Part shown: piece after piece, positions 1 through 10,509 of the stretch
Numbering within the stretch: the first letter of the stretch is position 1
How the letters are laid out: the number at the start of each line of letters is the position of its first letter
NCBI RefSeq assembly: GCF_021397715.1
Contig: NZ_CP090207.1
Location: 930,001-994,000 of the forward strand
Direction: 5' to 3'
From: Pantoea agglomerans
GTDB lineage: Bacteria; Pseudomonadota; Gammaproteobacteria; Enterobacterales; Enterobacteriaceae
DNA length: 64,000 bases
Position numbers and translations under genes: made by a program
Notes under the pieces: generated by a model
What the model saw: the letters and a program-made list of their open reading frames with translations, nothing else
Database searches by the model: none
What the model was told of the DNA's origin: nothing

Positions 1-657
1 ATCGATTTTGCCGAACCGCCGGATGAAATCTGGCTGGAAGATCAGTTACAGCACCACGGCTATCCGCTGAGCTGGTTACCGGTCATCCAGCAGTGGATCG
101 AACGGGTCCTGCATACGCCGCTTAACGCTGACGGCCTGACGCTGTCGGCAATAAAAAGCAGTGACCGGCTGATCGAGATGGAGTTTTATCTGCCGATTAA
201 TCATCTGCTGACCGCGGCCGATCTCGACGATCTGTTGCGCCGTCACGATCCGCTGTCACGACAGGCGGCAGCGCTCGATTTCCGCCAGGTGCGGGGCATG
301 CTGAAAGGTTTTATCGATCTGGTGTTCCGCTGGCAGGGAAAATATTATCTGCTCGACTATAAGTCGAACTGGCTGGGGGAGAGCCACGCGGCATATACGC
401 CCGAGGCGATGGCGCAGGCGATGATCGACCACCGCTATGACCTGCAGTATCAGTTATATACCCTGGCGCTGCATCGCTATCTTCAGCACCGCCTGCAGGA
501 TTATGATTATCAGCGCCACTTCGGCGGGGTGTTTTATCTGTTTTTACGCGGGATGGATGGCAGTTCGCCGGATAACGGTATTTTTGCCACCCGTCCCGGC
601 GAAGCCTTTATTGAAGAGATTGATGCGTTGTTTGGTCATACCACGGAGTTGTCATGA
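1..657 (+). CDS. recB: RecBCD exonuclease V beta subunit (RecB), C-terminal part
   Basis: This is the 3' end of recB; the open frame runs from base 1, so the helicase part lies outside the window. RecB is the 3'-5' helicase and only nuclease of RecBCD, which processes double-strand breaks and loads RecA at Chi. The visible part is the C-terminal RecB-family nuclease domain: the segment [20 protein letters not shown] (about bases 307-366) carries the Asp, Asp and Lys of the D-x(n)-DYK metal-binding active site. The TGA at 655-657 overlaps the recD ATG (654) in an ATGA junction, so the two are translationally coupled. Confidence 0.97.
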   Translation: MDFAEPPDEIWLEDQLQHHGYPLSWLPVIQQWIERVLHTPLNADGLTLSAIKSSDRLIEMEFYLPINHLLTAADLDDLLRRHDPLSRQAAALDFRQVRGMLKGFIDLVFRWQGKYYLLDYKSNWLGESHAAYTPEAMAQAMIDHRYDLQYQLYTLALHRYLQHRLQDYDYQRHFGGVFYLFLRGMDGSSPDNGIFATRPGEAFIEEIDALFGHTTELS

Positions 658-2495
658 GTGAAATGCTGAGCCTGCTGCTTCAGGCGGTTGAGAAGCGTCT
701 CCTGCGGCCGTTAGATATTCAGTTTGCCCGCCTGCTGGCGGAAGAATCACAACCGGCACTGCTGCTCGCGGCGGCCTGCGTTAGCGCGGAAGCGGGGGAA
801 GGTCACGTCTGTCTGCCGCTGGATAACCTCAGCGAAGCGGGTCTGTTTGCGGGCCGTCAGCCCGCGCTGGCGCAGGCACTGTGGCAGGCTGCCGGTGCGC
901 CGGATGACTGGTTATCACTGCTGGCCGACTGGGCAGCCGTCAGTGACGGCAGCCTGATTACCCCGCTGGTGCTCAGTAATCGCCGTCTCTATCTGCATCG
1001 CCTGTGGCACAGCGAGGGCCGGGTCGCGAGCTTCTTTGCCCTGCAGGAGGTGAAGTCGGCATTTGACGCCCAGGCGGCAAGTGAAGTGCTGAATACGCTG
1101 TTCGGCACGCGTCCGGATGACTGGCAGAAAATTGCCGCCGCGGTGGCGCTGACCCGCAAGACCGCGGTGATTTCCGGCGGACCCGGAACCGGTAAAACCA
1201 CCACGGTGGCGAAATTACTCGCCGCGCTGATCCGGCTGAATCCTGGCAACTTACGGATTCAGTTAGCCGCTCCGACCGGCAAAGCCGCGGCGCGCCTCAC
1301 CGAGTCGCTGGGTAACGCGCTGCAGAATTTAGCCGTTAGCGAGGAAGAGCGCCGACGCTTCCCGACGGAAGCGACCACACTGCATCGGCTGCTGGGCGCG
1401 CAGCCAGATACCCAGCGTCTGCGCTATCACGCCGGTAATCCCCTGCATCTCGATGTGCTGGTGGTTGATGAAGCCTCAATGGTCGATCTGTCGATGATGG
1501 CGAAGCTGATCGCCGCACTGCCGGCCCATGCGCGGGTGGTTTTTCTTGGCGATCGTGACCAGCTGGCGTCGGTTGAGGCGGGTGCCGTGCTGGGCGATAT
1601 CTGTCGCTGTACCGAGAGCGGCTACAGCCTGGCGCGTGCGGAACAGCTCGCGTTGCTGACCGGATGTGCGCTGCAGGGCAGTGACGATCGGCTGGCACCC
1701 GCGGTACGTGACAGTATCTGTCTGCTGCAAAAAAGTTACCGTTTTGACGCCAAATCAGGCATTGGTCAGCTGGCTCAGGCCATTAACCTGGGGGATGCGC
1801 AGCAGGTGAAAGCGGTTTTCGCCGCAGGCTTTCAGGATCTCTGCTATCAGCCGTTAACCAGTGGCGAGGCTTATCAGGCGATGCTGGATGAGGTGGCACA
1901 GGGCTATCAGCCTTATCTGCAGCTGATCAGGCAGCAGGCGTCACCTGCCGAAGTGCTGACGGCCTTTGGTCGCTATCAGCTGCTGTGTGCGTTACGTGAC
2001 GGGCCCTTTGGCGTGCACGGGCTAAACCAGCGTATTGAACAGCGGCTGACGCAGCTGCAGCGTATTCGTCGTCCCGCTATCGGCGGGCGCTGGTACCTGG
2101 GCCGGCCGGTTATGATTACCCGTAACGACAGTGCGCTGGGGCTGTTCAACGGCGATATCGGCATTACGCTGCGCGACGAAGAGGGCAACCTGAAGGTCTT
2201 TTTCCCGTTGCCGGATGGCAACATCAAAGCGATTCAGCCGAGCCGCCTGCCATCGCATGAAACCGCCTGGGTGATGACGGTACATAAATCACAGGGATCG
2301 GAGTTTGATCATACCGCGCTGGTAATGCCAACGCAGTTCCTGCCGGTACTGACCCGTGAGCTGGTCTACACCGCGATAACGCGCGCCCGTAAACAGCTGA
2401 CGCTCTACAGCGATCCGGGCGTATTCCAGCGGGCCGTGCAGCTGCAAACCCAGCGGCGTAGTGGTCTGGTAGAGCGACTGGGCGAGGCAGGATAA
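654..2495 (+). CDS. recD: RecBCD exonuclease V alpha subunit, 5'-3' helicase RecD
   Basis: The 613-residue product is close to the 608 of E. coli RecD. RecD is the fast 5'-3' superfamily 1 helicase motor of RecBCD and also controls RecB nuclease and RecA loading. The Walker A motif GGPGTGKT lies at residues 175-182, a Walker B-like DEAS follows near 270, and the C-terminal motifs [10 protein letters not shown] and YTAITRA of a UvrD-like helicase are present. The start overlaps the recB stop by four bases. No defect is visible. Confidence 0.97.
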   Translation: MSEMLSLLLQAVEKRLLRPLDIQFARLLAEESQPALLLAAACVSAEAGEGHVCLPLDNLSEAGLFAGRQPALAQALWQAAGAPDDWLSLLADWAAVSDGSLITPLVLSNRRLYLHRLWHSEGRVASFFALQEVKSAFDAQAASEVLNTLFGTRPDDWQKIAAAVALTRKTAVISGGPGTGKTTTVAKLLAALIRLNPGNLRIQLAAPTGKAAARLTESLGNALQNLAVSEEERRRFPTEATTLHRLLGAQPDTQRLRYHAGNPLHLDVLVVDEASMVDLSMMAKLIAALPAHARVVFLGDRDQLASVEAGAVLGDICRCTESGYSLARAEQLALLTGCALQGSDDRLAPAVRDSICLLQKSYRFDAKSGIGQLAQAINLGDAQQVKAVFAAGFQDLCYQPLTSGEAYQAMLDEVAQGYQPYLQLIRQQASPAEVLTAFGRYQLLCALRDGPFGVHGLNQRIEQRLTQLQRIRRPAIGGRWYLGRPVMITRNDSALGLFNGDIGITLRDEEGNLKVFFPLPDGNIKAIQPSRLPSHETAWVMTVHKSQGSEFDHTALVMPTQFLPVLTRELVYTAITRARKQLTLYSDPGVFQRAVQLQTQRRSGLVERLGEAG

Positions 2496-2545
2496 TCCCC
2501 CGTCAGCGCGGGCCGGCGGCATCAGTCGCCCGGCCCGTTCAGCCC

Positions 2546-3886
2546 TTACAGCGTATGGCGGGTCAGATCGGCCATCAGGACCTTGGAGCGGCGCTGATAG
2601 TTATACATCTCTTTTTTACTCTCAGGCAGCGACTCAATATCGACCGGCGTAAAGCCGCGCTCCTGGAACCAGTGGATGCTGCGGGTGGTTAACACAAACA
2701 GCTTCTGCAGCCCCATCTGACGCGCCTGTAACGCCACACGCTGCAGCAACATTTCGCCGCGCGATGAGCTGCGATAGTCAGGATGAACCGCCACGCAGGC
2801 CATTTCACCGATCTTCTCATCCATAAAGGGATAGAGCGCGGCACAGGCTATCGTCAGGTTGTCGCGCTGGATGATAGTGAATTTATCAATCTCCATCTCC
2901 AGTTGTTCGCGTGAGCGACGCACCAGAATCCCCTGTTGCTCCAGCGGCCGGATCAGTTCGAGAATGCCGCCGATATCATTGATATTGGCGCGCCGGATCT
3001 GCTCGGCAGACTCCATCACGATCTGCGTGCCGATACCGTCACGAGAGAAGAGCTCCTGCAACAGCGCGCCATCTTCCTGATAGCTGATTAAATGGCTGCG
3101 CCGTACGCCACTGCGGCAGGCTTTGACCGCGCCGCGCAGGAAACGAACGGTGCCGGAGAGGTAATCGCCATCGCTTTCCATCTCGTCAATACGCGCCTGG
3201 GCATCATTCGGGAACAGCTCGGAGATAATGTTGCCTTCGCTATCCAGTGCGCCCTGTTCTGAGCAGAAGCCGATCATTTTTTCCGCTTTAAGTTTAATCG
3301 CCAGTTGGGTCGCCACCTCTTCCGAGGTCAGGTTAAAACTCTCACCGGTCACCGACACCGCCACCGGACCGAGCAGCACAATCGCGTCGTTATCCAGCTG
3401 ACGATGAATAGCCTCTTCATCGATACGACGAATACGCCCGCTGTGACAATAATCGACGCCATCATCCACACCCAGCGGCTGCGCAATGATGAAGTTGCCG
3501 CTGACTACATTGATATGCGCGCCCTGCAGCGGCGTATTGTTGAGGCTCATGGAGAGACGGGCAGTAATATCTAACTGCAGACGACCGGCCGCCTGCTTCA
3601 CGAGTTCCAGCGATTGCGCATCGGTAACGCGGGTAAACTTGTGATAAACCGGCTCAAGCTGATGTTCCGCCAGGCTGGCATCAATTTGCGGACGGGCGCC
3701 ATAGACCACCACCAGGCGGATGCCGAGGCTGTGCAGCAGACCAATATCGTTGACGATGCCTGAGAAGTTCTCATGCTCAATCGCTTCGCCGCCCAGCATG
3801 ATGACAAAGGTCTTGTTCCGGTGGGCATTGATATAGGGAACGGTATGGCGAAAACCCTGAACCAGTTCAGTACTACGTTCCTTCAC
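2546..3886 (-). CDS. argA: N-acetylglutamate synthase (ArgA)
   Basis: ArgA transfers acetyl from acetyl-CoA to L-glutamate, the first step of arginine synthesis, and is feedback-inhibited by arginine. The 446-residue protein has an amino-acid kinase-like N-terminal domain (about 1-290, with [15 protein letters not shown] and [11 protein letters not shown]) and a GNAT acetyltransferase domain (about 295-440, with [15 protein letters not shown] and the [10 protein letters not shown] end). The start is GTG at 3884-3886, preceded at good distance by AGGA. The gene stands alone, convergent with recD, and two ARG boxes lie directly upstream, indicating ArgR repression. Confidence 0.97.
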   Translation of the reverse strand: MKERSTELVQGFRHTVPYINAHRNKTFVIMLGGEAIEHENFSGIVNDIGLLHSLGIRLVVVYGARPQIDASLAEHQLEPVYHKFTRVTDAQSLELVKQAAGRLQLDITARLSMSLNNTPLQGAHINVVSGNFIIAQPLGVDDGVDYCHSGRIRRIDEEAIHRQLDNDAIVLLGPVAVSVTGESFNLTSEEVATQLAIKLKAEKMIGFCSEQGALDSEGNIISELFPNDAQARIDEMESDGDYLSGTVRFLRGAVKACRSGVRRSHLISYQEDGALLQELFSRDGIGTQIVMESAEQIRRANINDIGGILELIRPLEQQGILVRRSREQLEMEIDKFTIIQRDNLTIACAALYPFMDEKIGEMACVAVHPDYRSSSRGEMLLQRVALQARQMGLQKLFVLTTRSIHWFQERGFTPVDIESLPESKKEMYNYQRRSKVLMADLTRHTL

Positions 3887-3897
3887 GGCCAGTCCTC

Positions 3898-3936
3898 AGT
3901 GAATGATTATTCGAATTTTTTGTATTTTTATGCTTT
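3898..3936 (-). promoter_or_regulatory. Tandem ARG boxes (ArgR operator) of argA
   Basis: Two imperfect 18-bp palindromes lie at 3898-3915 (core TGAATGATTATTCG) and 3919-3936 (core TGTATTTTTATGC). Their centres are 21 bp apart, that is 18-bp boxes with a 3-bp gap. This is the spacing ArgR hexamers need, and the half sites follow the known TGAAT/ATTCA pattern. They start 12 bp upstream of the argA GTG. The motif and spacing are seen; ArgR binding is inferred. Confidence 0.75.
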
Positions 3937-4118
3937 TAGCCGCGATTTTGCAAGCGTTAATCCTGACGAAAATTTACGTTTTTTCGGGTGCCAAAGCCGC
4001 TAACAGCCTGCATTATTTAGGATTTCCGGGGTGACATCACCTTGCGGATTGGATAAAGTTTTCGCCGCCATTTTATTAACTGGCGCTTTTTTAGACATTA
4101 CACAGCAGCTGGAGCGGC

Positions 4119-5363
4119 ATGTCGGATTTTAATTCCCCCTTTTCACGCAGACGATTTTTACAAGGAAGCGGTGCCTTACTGCTGTTAAGCGTTAGCCGGG
4201 TCGGTTTGGCGGCGAAAAGCCATATCGTCGCGGTGCGTATCTGGCCGTCATCGACCTACTCGCGTATGACGCTGGAGTCGAATGTGGCGCTGAAATACAG
4301 GCAGTTTGCGCTGAGCAATCCGGAACGGCTGGTAATTGATATTGAAGGGCTGCATCTCAATCCGGTACTGAAAGGGGTCGACAAGCAGGTGAGGGTGGAT
4401 GATCCCTTTATCAAAAATGCGCGCGTCGGCCAGTTCGACAGCAACACGGTGCGGGTGGTGCTGGAGCTAAAGCGCAGTGTCGCACCCAAAATTTTTAATC
4501 TGTCGCCGGTGGCAGGCATTAATCACCGGCTGGTGGTGGATCTCTATCCCAGCCAGAATCAGGTGGAGGACGATCCCCTGCTGGCGCTGCTGAAGGATTA
4601 TAACCAGGGCGATCTGGAAAAAAATGAAACGGTGCAGGCACCGTTGCCGGGCAAAGCCGGACGTGATCGTCCAATCATTATCATGATCGATCCCGGCCAT
4701 GGCGGTGAAGATCCCGGTGCACACGGCAAACATAAAACCCGCGAGAAAGATATTGTGCTGAAGATTGGCCGGCGGCTGAAAGCGTTGATCGATAAAGAAG
4801 CCAATATGAAAGCCTACATGACGCGCAACGAGGATGTGTTTATTCCGCTGCGCGTCAGAGTCGCCAAAGCCCGCAAGCAGCGCGCCGATTTGTTCGTTTC
4901 GATTCATGCTGATGCGTTTACCAGCCGGGCGGCGCGCGGCTCTTCGGTGTTTGCTCTCTCAACCAGCGGCGCCACCTCGGCCGCAGCCCGCTTCCTTGCC
5001 CAGACCCAGAATGAATCTGACCTGATTGGCGGCGTCAGCAAGAGCGGCGATCGCTATCTCGACCACACCATGTTCGATATGGTGCAGCGGCAAACCATCC
5101 ACGACAGCCTGAAGTTTGGCAAAGAGGTGCTGCACCGCATGGGGCGCATCAACCATCTGCACAAACGAACGGTGGATCAGGCCGGATTTGCGGTGCTGAA
5201 AGCGCCTGATATCCCGTCAATCCTGGTGGAGACGGCTTTTATCAGTAATGTCGAAGAGGAACGTAAGTTGCGCACCACGCGCTATCAGCAGCAGGTAGCG
5301 GAGGCGATTCTGCACGGCATCAAAGCGTATGTGGAGAGTGGGGCGGCACTGGCGCATCGGTAA
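4119..5363 (+). CDS. amiC: N-acetylmuramoyl-L-alanine amidase AmiC (septal, Tat-exported)
   Basis: AmiC cleaves the amide bond between N-acetylmuramic acid and the stem peptide to split septal murein during daughter-cell separation. The 414-residue protein opens with a twin-arginine signal (SRRRFLQ at residues 9-15, hydrophobic stretch, cleavage near GLAA). An AMIN septum-targeting domain follows (about 35-135), then an Amidase_3 zinc domain from about 185 with [28 protein letters not shown] and the closing [11 protein letters not shown]. Its known activator NlpD is encoded at 55916 in the same window. The gene is monocistronic and divergent from argA. Confidence 0.96.
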   Translation: MSDFNSPFSRRRFLQGSGALLLLSVSRVGLAAKSHIVAVRIWPSSTYSRMTLESNVALKYRQFALSNPERLVIDIEGLHLNPVLKGVDKQVRVDDPFIKNARVGQFDSNTVRVVLELKRSVAPKIFNLSPVAGINHRLVVDLYPSQNQVEDDPLLALLKDYNQGDLEKNETVQAPLPGKAGRDRPIIIMIDPGHGGEDPGAHGKHKTREKDIVLKIGRRLKALIDKEANMKAYMTRNEDVFIPLRVRVAKARKQRADLFVSIHADAFTSRAARGSSVFALSTSGATSAAARFLAQTQNESDLIGGVSKSGDRYLDHTMFDMVQRQTIHDSLKFGKEVLHRMGRINHLHKRTVDQAGFAVLKAPDIPSILVETAFISNVEEERKLRTTRYQQQVAEAILHGIKAYVESGAALAHR

Positions 5364-5404
5364 ATGGCAGCGGGTAGCCTGCGCTATCCGTTGAGCTCCG
5401 ATGA

Positions 5405-5476
5405 CGAAGAGGATGTTCAATGAAGAAGAGGATGTTCAATGAAGAAGAGGATGTTCAATGAAGAAGAGGATGTTCA
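5405..5476. repeat. 19-bp tandem repeat, about 3.8 copies
   Basis: The unit GAAGAAGAGGATGTTCAAT is repeated head to tail four times. The first copy begins with a variant (ACGAAGAGGA) and the last ends at GATGTTCA before the sequence diverges; the two inner copies are identical. It lies 41 bp beyond the amiC stop and just downstream of the terminator of the minus-strand tRNA operon. One frame is open through it, but nothing supports translation. It looks like a slippage-prone minisatellite. Confidence 0.9.
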
Positions 5477-5488
5477 GACGGCAGAAAC

Positions 5489-5512
5489 AAAAAAACACCC
5501 TTTCAGGTGTTT
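5489..5512 (-). terminator. Rho-independent terminator of the initiator tRNA operon
   Basis: Read on the minus strand, an AAACACC / GGTGTTT stem (5506-5512 and 5493-5499, loop of six) runs into a U tract given by the A run at 5489-5495. It lies 8 bp past the 3' end of the last tRNA gene. Confidence 0.8.
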
Positions 5513-5519
5513 AAATGAT

Positions 5520-5596
<77 letters not shown>

Positions 5597-5662
5597 TCCG
5601 TGTCGTACTTTTTGCGCTTAGCGACTTTCAGATTATCACTTCTGTAAACTGCACAGAAGTAT

Positions 5663-5739
<77 letters not shown>

Positions 5740-5806
5740 TCCGTATCGTACTTTTTGCGCTTAGCGACTTTCACATTGTAACTTCTGTAAACTGCTGCAG
5801 AAGTAT

Positions 5807-5883
<77 letters not shown>

Positions 5884-5896
5884 TCCGTGGATGCGC

Positions 5897-5924
5897 ACTA
5901 TACTCCGCGCGTTATTTGATGCAA
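5897..5924 (-). promoter_or_regulatory. Sigma-70 promoter of the initiator tRNA operon
   Basis: On the minus strand, TTGCAT (5919-5924) and TATAGT (5897-5902) are separated by 16 bp. The -10 is followed by a G+C-rich discriminator (GCGCATCC), typical of stable-RNA promoters under stringent control. The transcript would start about 6 bp before the first tRNA. Confidence 0.75.
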
Positions 5925-6086
5925 CCCCTTTTTGCACACAAAGGCCAAATTTACAGTCAGTTGCTGAAGGATTCAACCATCTGATGAATTATTGAACTGA
6001 TAGCCGGAGGCAGAAAGCGGATGGATTTCATTCTGCCGGGGGCTTTGCTATCGTCGCGGGACGAACATTTATAAAAAGAGACCATA

Positions 6087-7235
6087 ATGAAAGCACACTG
6101 GGCCAGGATTGCTGTGACCGGCGCGTTGATCGCCCTGCTGGCGAGCTGTAGTTCTAAACCGACCGATCGCGGTCAGCAATATAAAGATGGCAAACTGGAA
6201 CAGCCGCTGGCGCTGGTGAATCAGCCGAATGCCAAAGGCAGCCCGGTCAATGGCCGCGACTTTGGCGAGCAGGTGCGCCAGATTCAGACCGCATCATCCG
6301 GGCTGTACAGCCGCCAGAATGGAACCTACAGCGCGATTGAAAGCTGGCTGATGGCCGGTGCAGATACCCGCCAGCTGCAGCAGTTTGGCCTGAATGCCTG
6401 GCAGATGGAAGGTACGGATAACTACGGTAACGTGCAGTTCACCGGTTACTACACGCCGGTGGTTGAAGCGCGCTATACCCGTCAGGGTGAATTTCAGTAT
6501 CCGATCTACCGGATGCCACCGCGTAAGCGCGGCGAGAAACTGCCAAGCCGCGCCTCTATCTATAGTGGCGGCCTCGATGACCGCTACGTCATCGCCTACA
6601 GCAACTCGCTGATTGATAACTTCATGATGGATGTGCAGGGCAGTGGCTACGTTGATTTTGGCGATGGTCGTCCGATGACCTTCTTTGGTTACGCCGGTAA
6701 AAATGGCTGGGGTTATCACAGTATCGGTAAAGAGCTGATCGATCGTGGTGAAGTGAAGCGTGAAGATATGTCGATGCAGGCGATTCGTCAGTGGGCGCAG
6801 GAACACTCGCCGCAGGAAGTCCGCTCGCTGCTGGAAACCAACCCATCTTTTGTCTTCTTTAAGCCGGAGCCGTTTACGCCGGTGCGGGGCGCCAGCGCGG
6901 TGCCGCTGGTTGCCAAAGCCTCGGTAGCGTCTGACCGTTCAATCATTCCGGCCGGAACGGCACTGCTGGCGGAAGTGCCGCAGCTAAATGAAAAAGGCAA
7001 ATTCAACGGCAAATATGAGATGCGCCTGATGGTGGCGCTGGATGTGGGTGGCGCGATTAAAGGCCAGCACTTCGACATCTATCAGGGGATCGGGCCGGAC
7101 GCCGCCCATCTGGCGGGCTTCTATAACCATTATGGCCGCGTCTGGGTACTGAAAGCCGCGCCGGGTGCCGGACAACCGCTGTTCTCCAGCCCGCAAAACG
7201 GTAATAATGGCTCACTGCTACTCGGTTCCAACTAA
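6087..7235 (+). CDS. mltA: Membrane-bound lytic murein transglycosylase A (MltA)
   Basis: MltA is an outer-membrane lipoprotein that cleaves glycan strands of murein to 1,6-anhydromuropeptides. The 382-residue protein begins with a lipoprotein signal whose lipobox LASC is at residues 18-21. The MltA domain (YYTPVVEARYTRQGEFQYPIYR) and the C-terminal 3D domain (LDVGGAIKGQHFDIYQG, around 330-345) are intact. E. coli MltA is slightly shorter (365). A GC-rich stem-loop follows the stop at about 7247-7266, without a clear U tract. Confidence 0.96.
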   Translation: MKAHWARIAVTGALIALLASCSSKPTDRGQQYKDGKLEQPLALVNQPNAKGSPVNGRDFGEQVRQIQTASSGLYSRQNGTYSAIESWLMAGADTRQLQQFGLNAWQMEGTDNYGNVQFTGYYTPVVEARYTRQGEFQYPIYRMPPRKRGEKLPSRASIYSGGLDDRYVIAYSNSLIDNFMMDVQGSGYVDFGDGRPMTFFGYAGKNGWGYHSIGKELIDRGEVKREDMSMQAIRQWAQEHSPQEVRSLLETNPSFVFFKPEPFTPVRGASAVPLVAKASVASDRSIIPAGTALLAEVPQLNEKGKFNGKYEMRLMVALDVGGAIKGQHFDIYQGIGPDAAHLAGFYNHYGRVWVLKAAPGAGQPLFSSPQNGNNGSLLLGSN

Positions 7236-7283
7236 TTTCTTCTCTGCGGGCCTGCGGGCCCGCACGACGTTACAGGTTCAAAT

Positions 7284-8096
7284 ATGAAAGTGTTAAATGA
7301 TGCCTGGCACCAGCGGTTTGGTGGCACGGCGCGTCTGTATGGTCAGGATGCGTTGCAGCGTTTTGCTGATGCGCATTTCTGCGTCATCGGAATTGGCGGC
7401 GTCGGCTCCTGGGCGGCTGAAGCGCTGGCGCGCACCGGTATCGGCAAAATCACCCTGATTGACATGGATGATGTCTGTATCACCAATACCAACCGGCAGA
7501 TTCATGCGCTCAACGGCAACGTCGGCAAAGCCAAAACAGAGGTGATGGCGGAGCGGCTGCGCGCAATAAATCCCGACTGCGAAGTGATCTGTATCGACGA
7601 CTTTATTACGCCGGACAACACCGCCGAACTGATGGCGGCGGGTTTCGATTATGTGATCGATGCGATCGACAGCGTGCGGCCTAAAGCGGCGCTGATCGCC
7701 TGGTGTCGCCGCAACAGGATCCCCCTGATCACCACCGGCGGCGCGGGCGGTCAGATCGATCCGACGCAGATCCAGGTAGCCGATCTGGCGAAAACCATTC
7801 AGGACCCGCTGGCGGCTAAGTTGCGCGAACGGCTGAAAACTTTTGGCGTGGTGAAAAACAGTAAGGGGAAACTCGGCATCGACTGCGTCTTTTCTACCGA
7901 GGCGCTGGTCTATCCACAGCCTGACGGCAGCGTGTGTGCTTCACGCAGCACCGCTGAAGGGCCGAAAAGAATGGACTGCGCCGCCGGTTTTGGCTCAGCC
8001 ACGATGGTGACCGCAACTTTTGGTTTTGTCGCCGTCTCACACGCGCTGAAGAAATATCTGGCACGCGCTGCCCGTCAGGCCGAACCCAGCGCCTGA
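7284..8096 (+). CDS. tcdA: tRNA threonylcarbamoyladenosine dehydratase (TcdA/CsdL)
   Basis: TcdA is an E1-like enzyme that uses ATP to dehydrate t6A37 in tRNA to its cyclic form ct6A. The 270-residue protein has the ThiF/MoeB nucleotide-binding loop [13 protein letters not shown] starting at residue 36, NTNRQIHAL, and the late Cys-rich region with [11 protein letters not shown]. It normally works with the CsdA-CsdE sulfur-transfer pair, which lies directly opposite on the minus strand. Its last 22 bases overlap the 3' end of csdE, so the genes converge. Confidence 0.96.
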   Translation: MKVLNDAWHQRFGGTARLYGQDALQRFADAHFCVIGIGGVGSWAAEALARTGIGKITLIDMDDVCITNTNRQIHALNGNVGKAKTEVMAERLRAINPDCEVICIDDFITPDNTAELMAAGFDYVIDAIDSVRPKAALIAWCRRNRIPLITTGGAGGQIDPTQIQVADLAKTIQDPLAAKLRERLKTFGVVKNSKGKLGIDCVFSTEALVYPQPDGSVCASRSTAEGPKRMDCAAGFGSATMVTATFGFVAVSHALKKYLARAARQAEPSA

Positions 8097-8530
8097 CGCG
8101 CCGACTGCTGGACCGCGGTTGAGAGCGCCTGTAATCCGCTGCTGCGTGAGGCGCTGAGCTGGGCGCGCAGACCCAGCTCATCGAACAGCGCCAGCGGATC
8201 GTTTTCCAGCAGCGTTTGCGGCGTCTGACCTTCCACCGCGGTAAGCAGTACCGCCAGCAGACCGCGAACGATGCGGCCTTCACTGTCACCATAGAAGTGC
8301 AGCGTGCCGTCCGGACGCAACTGGCTGCTCAGCCAGACCCGGTTTTCACAGCCGCTTAACTCAATCCCGGCTTTTTTAAGCGTCTCCGGTAACGCGGGCA
8401 GCTGACGACTCAGCTGAATCAGCTGGCGATAGCGATCTTCCCACTGGTGAAAGCGGCTAAAGGTCTCCTTCAGGCTTTCAACCGTAATCAACTCGCCAAA
8501 TGGATGTGGCGCTAACAGCGGTGAACTCAT
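8075..8530 (-). CDS. csdE: Sulfur acceptor protein CsdE
   Basis: CsdE is a SufE-family sulfur acceptor for the cysteine desulfurase CsdA and interacts with TcdA. The start chosen is the ATG at 8528-8530 ([13 protein letters not shown]), giving 151 residues against 147 in E. coli; a longer frame upstream is only read-through into csdA. The acceptor Cys sits in the motif SGCENRVW. The csdA stop is one base before this start, so the pair is one operon with coupled translation. Confidence 0.95.
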   Translation of the reverse strand: MSSPLLAPHPFGELITVESLKETFSRFHQWEDRYRQLIQLSRQLPALPETLKKAGIELSGCENRVWLSSQLRPDGTLHFYGDSEGRIVRGLLAVLLTAVEGQTPQTLLENDPLALFDELGLRAQLSASRSSGLQALSTAVQQSARQALGSA

Positions 8531-8531
8531 C

Positions 8532-9740
8532 TCAACACTCCGATAACAGCGAAATGGCGCTGCGCATGGCGCGCACCAGGGCATCAACATCCTGCAAATT
8601 ATTATAGGGCGCAAATGAGGCGCGGAGCGTCCCGCTGACCCCCAGCGCTGCCAGTAGTGGCTGGGCGCAGTGCTGACCGGCACGCAACGCAATGCCCTGT
8701 TCCGCCAGCAGAGTGACAATATCGCTGTGGTGCAGGCCACTAAATTCAAACGCTAACAGGCTGGCATGGCCGCAGCGAAAACTACGAAAGCCTGGCAGTT
8801 CCGCCAGCTGCTCTTCCGCCAGACTGGCGAGCTGCTGGCTCCACATTTCGGCTTTGGCCTGATCGTGCTGACCCAGCCAGCTAAGTGCCGCACTTAATCC
8901 GACCACGCCGGCGACGTTTGGCGTACCCGCCTCGAAGCGCCACGGCACCGGTTGCGGGGTAAAACCGTTGAAATCGACCGCCGTCAGCATTTTTCCGCCA
9001 CCCTGCCACGGCGCCATCTCTTCCAGCAGCTCCGCTTTGCCATACAACACGCCAATGCCCATCGGGCCATAAATTTTATGGCCGGAAAAGGCGTAAAAAT
9101 CGATATCCAGTGCCTGCACATCGGGTGGGCAGTGCACTACGCCCTGCGCACCGTCCACCATCACCCTGGCACCGACCGCATGTGCCAGCTGGATTGCCTG
9201 GGCGATATCGGGACAGCCGCCGGTCACATTGGACATCTGGCTCACCGCCAGCAGGCGGGTTCGGCTGTTGAGCAGGGCGGGTAGTTGAGCGATATCCGGC
9301 AACCGATCGACACCCAGCGGCCATTTGACGACCCGCGCGCCGCACGCCTGTGCTGCCATCAGCCACGGCACCAGATTGGCGTGGTGCTCGGCTTCGCTCA
9401 CCACAATCTCATCGCCCGGCTGCAAGCGTGGACGCAGCCAGCTGTTAGCCACCAAATTAATGGCTTCCGTGGTGCCACGCGTCCAGACAATCTGATGACC
9501 ATCAGCGGCGTTAAGCCAATGGGCGACCTGGCTTCGCGCCTGCTCATATCGCTCGGTTAAAGCGCGTGCGGCGGCAAACTGGCTGCGGTGTACGGTGCCA
9601 GCGCTCAGGCTGTAGAACTGCTGAATGCTGTCGATCACCGCCTGCGGTTTCAGGGTGGTCGCGGCGCTGTCAAGGTAGACACCGGCATCGGCGAGTGCGG
9701 GAAACTGCTGGCGAAACGCCGTTGGGTTAAATACGGTCAT
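8532..9740 (-). CDS. csdA: Cysteine desulfurase CsdA
   Basis: CsdA is a PLP-dependent, class V aminotransferase-fold desulfurase (group II, SufS-like) that takes sulfur from cysteine or cysteine sulfinate and passes it to CsdE. The start [14 protein letters not shown] at 9740 gives 402 residues, as in E. coli (401). The PLP lysine is in FSGHKIYGP and the persulfide Cys is in [10 protein letters not shown] longer in-frame extension of about 38 codons upstream lacks family similarity and was not used. Confidence 0.96.
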   Translation of the reverse strand: MTVFNPTAFRQQFPALADAGVYLDSAATTLKPQAVIDSIQQFYSLSAGTVHRSQFAAARALTERYEQARSQVAHWLNAADGHQIVWTRGTTEAINLVANSWLRPRLQPGDEIVVSEAEHHANLVPWLMAAQACGARVVKWPLGVDRLPDIAQLPALLNSRTRLLAVSQMSNVTGGCPDIAQAIQLAHAVGARVMVDGAQGVVHCPPDVQALDIDFYAFSGHKIYGPMGIGVLYGKAELLEEMAPWQGGGKMLTAVDFNGFTPQPVPWRFEAGTPNVAGVVGLSAALSWLGQHDQAKAEMWSQQLASLAEEQLAELPGFRSFRCGHASLLAFEFSGLHHSDIVTLLAEQGIALRAGQHCAQPLLAALGVSGTLRASFAPYNNLQDVDALVRAMRSAISLLSEC

Positions 9741-9949
9741 GCTCGGCCCATGATGAGAATAAATAGGACCAGACTGAAAGAATGGTCTCTGTCTGGCAAA
9801 GCTGGAAAAGCGCGTTATGCTGATTATTGCAAGGTTTAAACCAAACCCGCACAACGATCGAACAATATTTGGTCGATCACACTTATCTGCTGCCTCTGGT
9901 TAGCGTAACGCGGGTGGTTTGATGCAATCAATCTGCAAGGAGATAGAAG

Positions 9950-10174
9950 ATGAAAAAACTCACCGCAGTGCTGGCCGTATGTACCCTGGCCTTTACCCTG
10001 ACTGCCTGTTCCAGCAACTATGTGATGCACACTAATGATGGCCGTACCATTGTTGCCGACGGTAAACCAAAGGTAGACGATGAAACCGGTATGATCAGCT
10101 ATAAAGATGCCAATGGCAACGAGCAGCAGATCAACCGTTCAGATGTCAAAGAAATGGTTGAGATGGGCCAGTAA
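9950..10174 (+). CDS. ygdI: YgdI/YgdR family small lipoprotein
   Basis: A 74-residue lipoprotein with a short signal peptide and lipobox LTAC at residues 17-20, followed by a small DUF903-type domain (YVMHTNDGRTIVADGKPKVD) of SH3-like beta strands. Function is unknown. AAGGAG lies 8-9 bases before the ATG. It faces the gcvB small RNA and shares a bidirectional terminator with it. Confidence 0.93.
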   Translation: MKKLTAVLAVCTLAFTLTACSSNYVMHTNDGRTIVADGKPKVDDETGMISYKDANGNEQQINRSDVKEMVEMGQ

Positions 10175-10180
10175 TTGAGC

Positions 10181-10214
10181 AAAAAAAAAGCACCGCATTT
10201 TGCGGTGCTATTTA
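10181..10214. terminator. Bidirectional terminator shared by ygdI and gcvB
   Basis: A perfect 9-bp stem, AGCACCGCA (10189-10197) and TGCGGTGCT (10201-10209), is flanked by nine A on the left (U tract for gcvB on the minus strand) and ATTTAAA on the right (weak U tract for ygdI). The U tract is much stronger for gcvB. Confidence 0.85.
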
Positions 10215-10381
10215 AAAATCACTATGGACAGACAGGGTAAATCTACAGGAATTAAGAGCTTGATCCGCAATCGTCGGATCAAAAATTGCAAACACAACAT
10301 CACGACCACAAGCCAAAAGCTTTCAGAAAATCTGCGAACTCACTCACAATTCTAAAAACTTTTCGTTCCGGCTCAGGAAGT
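10181..10381 (-). ncRNA. gcvB: GcvB small regulatory RNA
   Basis: GcvB is an Hfq-dependent RNA that represses many amino-acid transport mRNAs. Read on the minus strand, the 5' end ACTTCCTGAGCCGGAACG, the GU-rich seed region R1 (GTGATGTTGTGTTTGCAATT), the R3 segment ACCCTGTCTGTCCATAGTG and the terminator stem with a U tract match E. coli GcvB. The central hairpin differs in sequence but keeps a stem (TTGATCCG / CGGATCAA). It is divergent from its activator gene gcvA and convergent with ygdI, as in E. coli. Length is about 200 nt. Confidence 0.95.
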
Positions 10382-10387
10382 GCGGCA

Positions 10388-10416
10388 ACTATAGGTATTT
10401 GCTGGAGGTTCCTCAA
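10388..10416 (-). promoter_or_regulatory. gcvB promoter
   Basis: On the minus strand, TTGAGG (10411-10416) and TATAGT (10388-10393) are separated by exactly 17 bp and sit 7 bp before the conserved first base of GcvB. Confidence 0.75.
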
Positions 10417-10448
10417 CGGACAAATTATAATGTCTCGGATTAAAAATT

Positions 10449-10473
10449 CTAATACGTAAAGGGTAAGTATTAG
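10449..10473. promoter_or_regulatory. Candidate GcvA operator between gcvA and gcvB
   Basis: CTAATAC (10449-10455) and its inverse GTATTAG (10467-10473) form a 7-bp inverted repeat with an 11-bp spacer, the shape of a LysR-family site. GcvA sites in E. coli contain CTAAT, as recalled from the literature. The position suits both gcvB activation and gcvA autorepression. Binding is inferred. Confidence 0.55.
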
Positions 10474-10509
10474 CCCGCGTGTTTTTTGCCGATCCGGATA
10501 CGGAAAACC

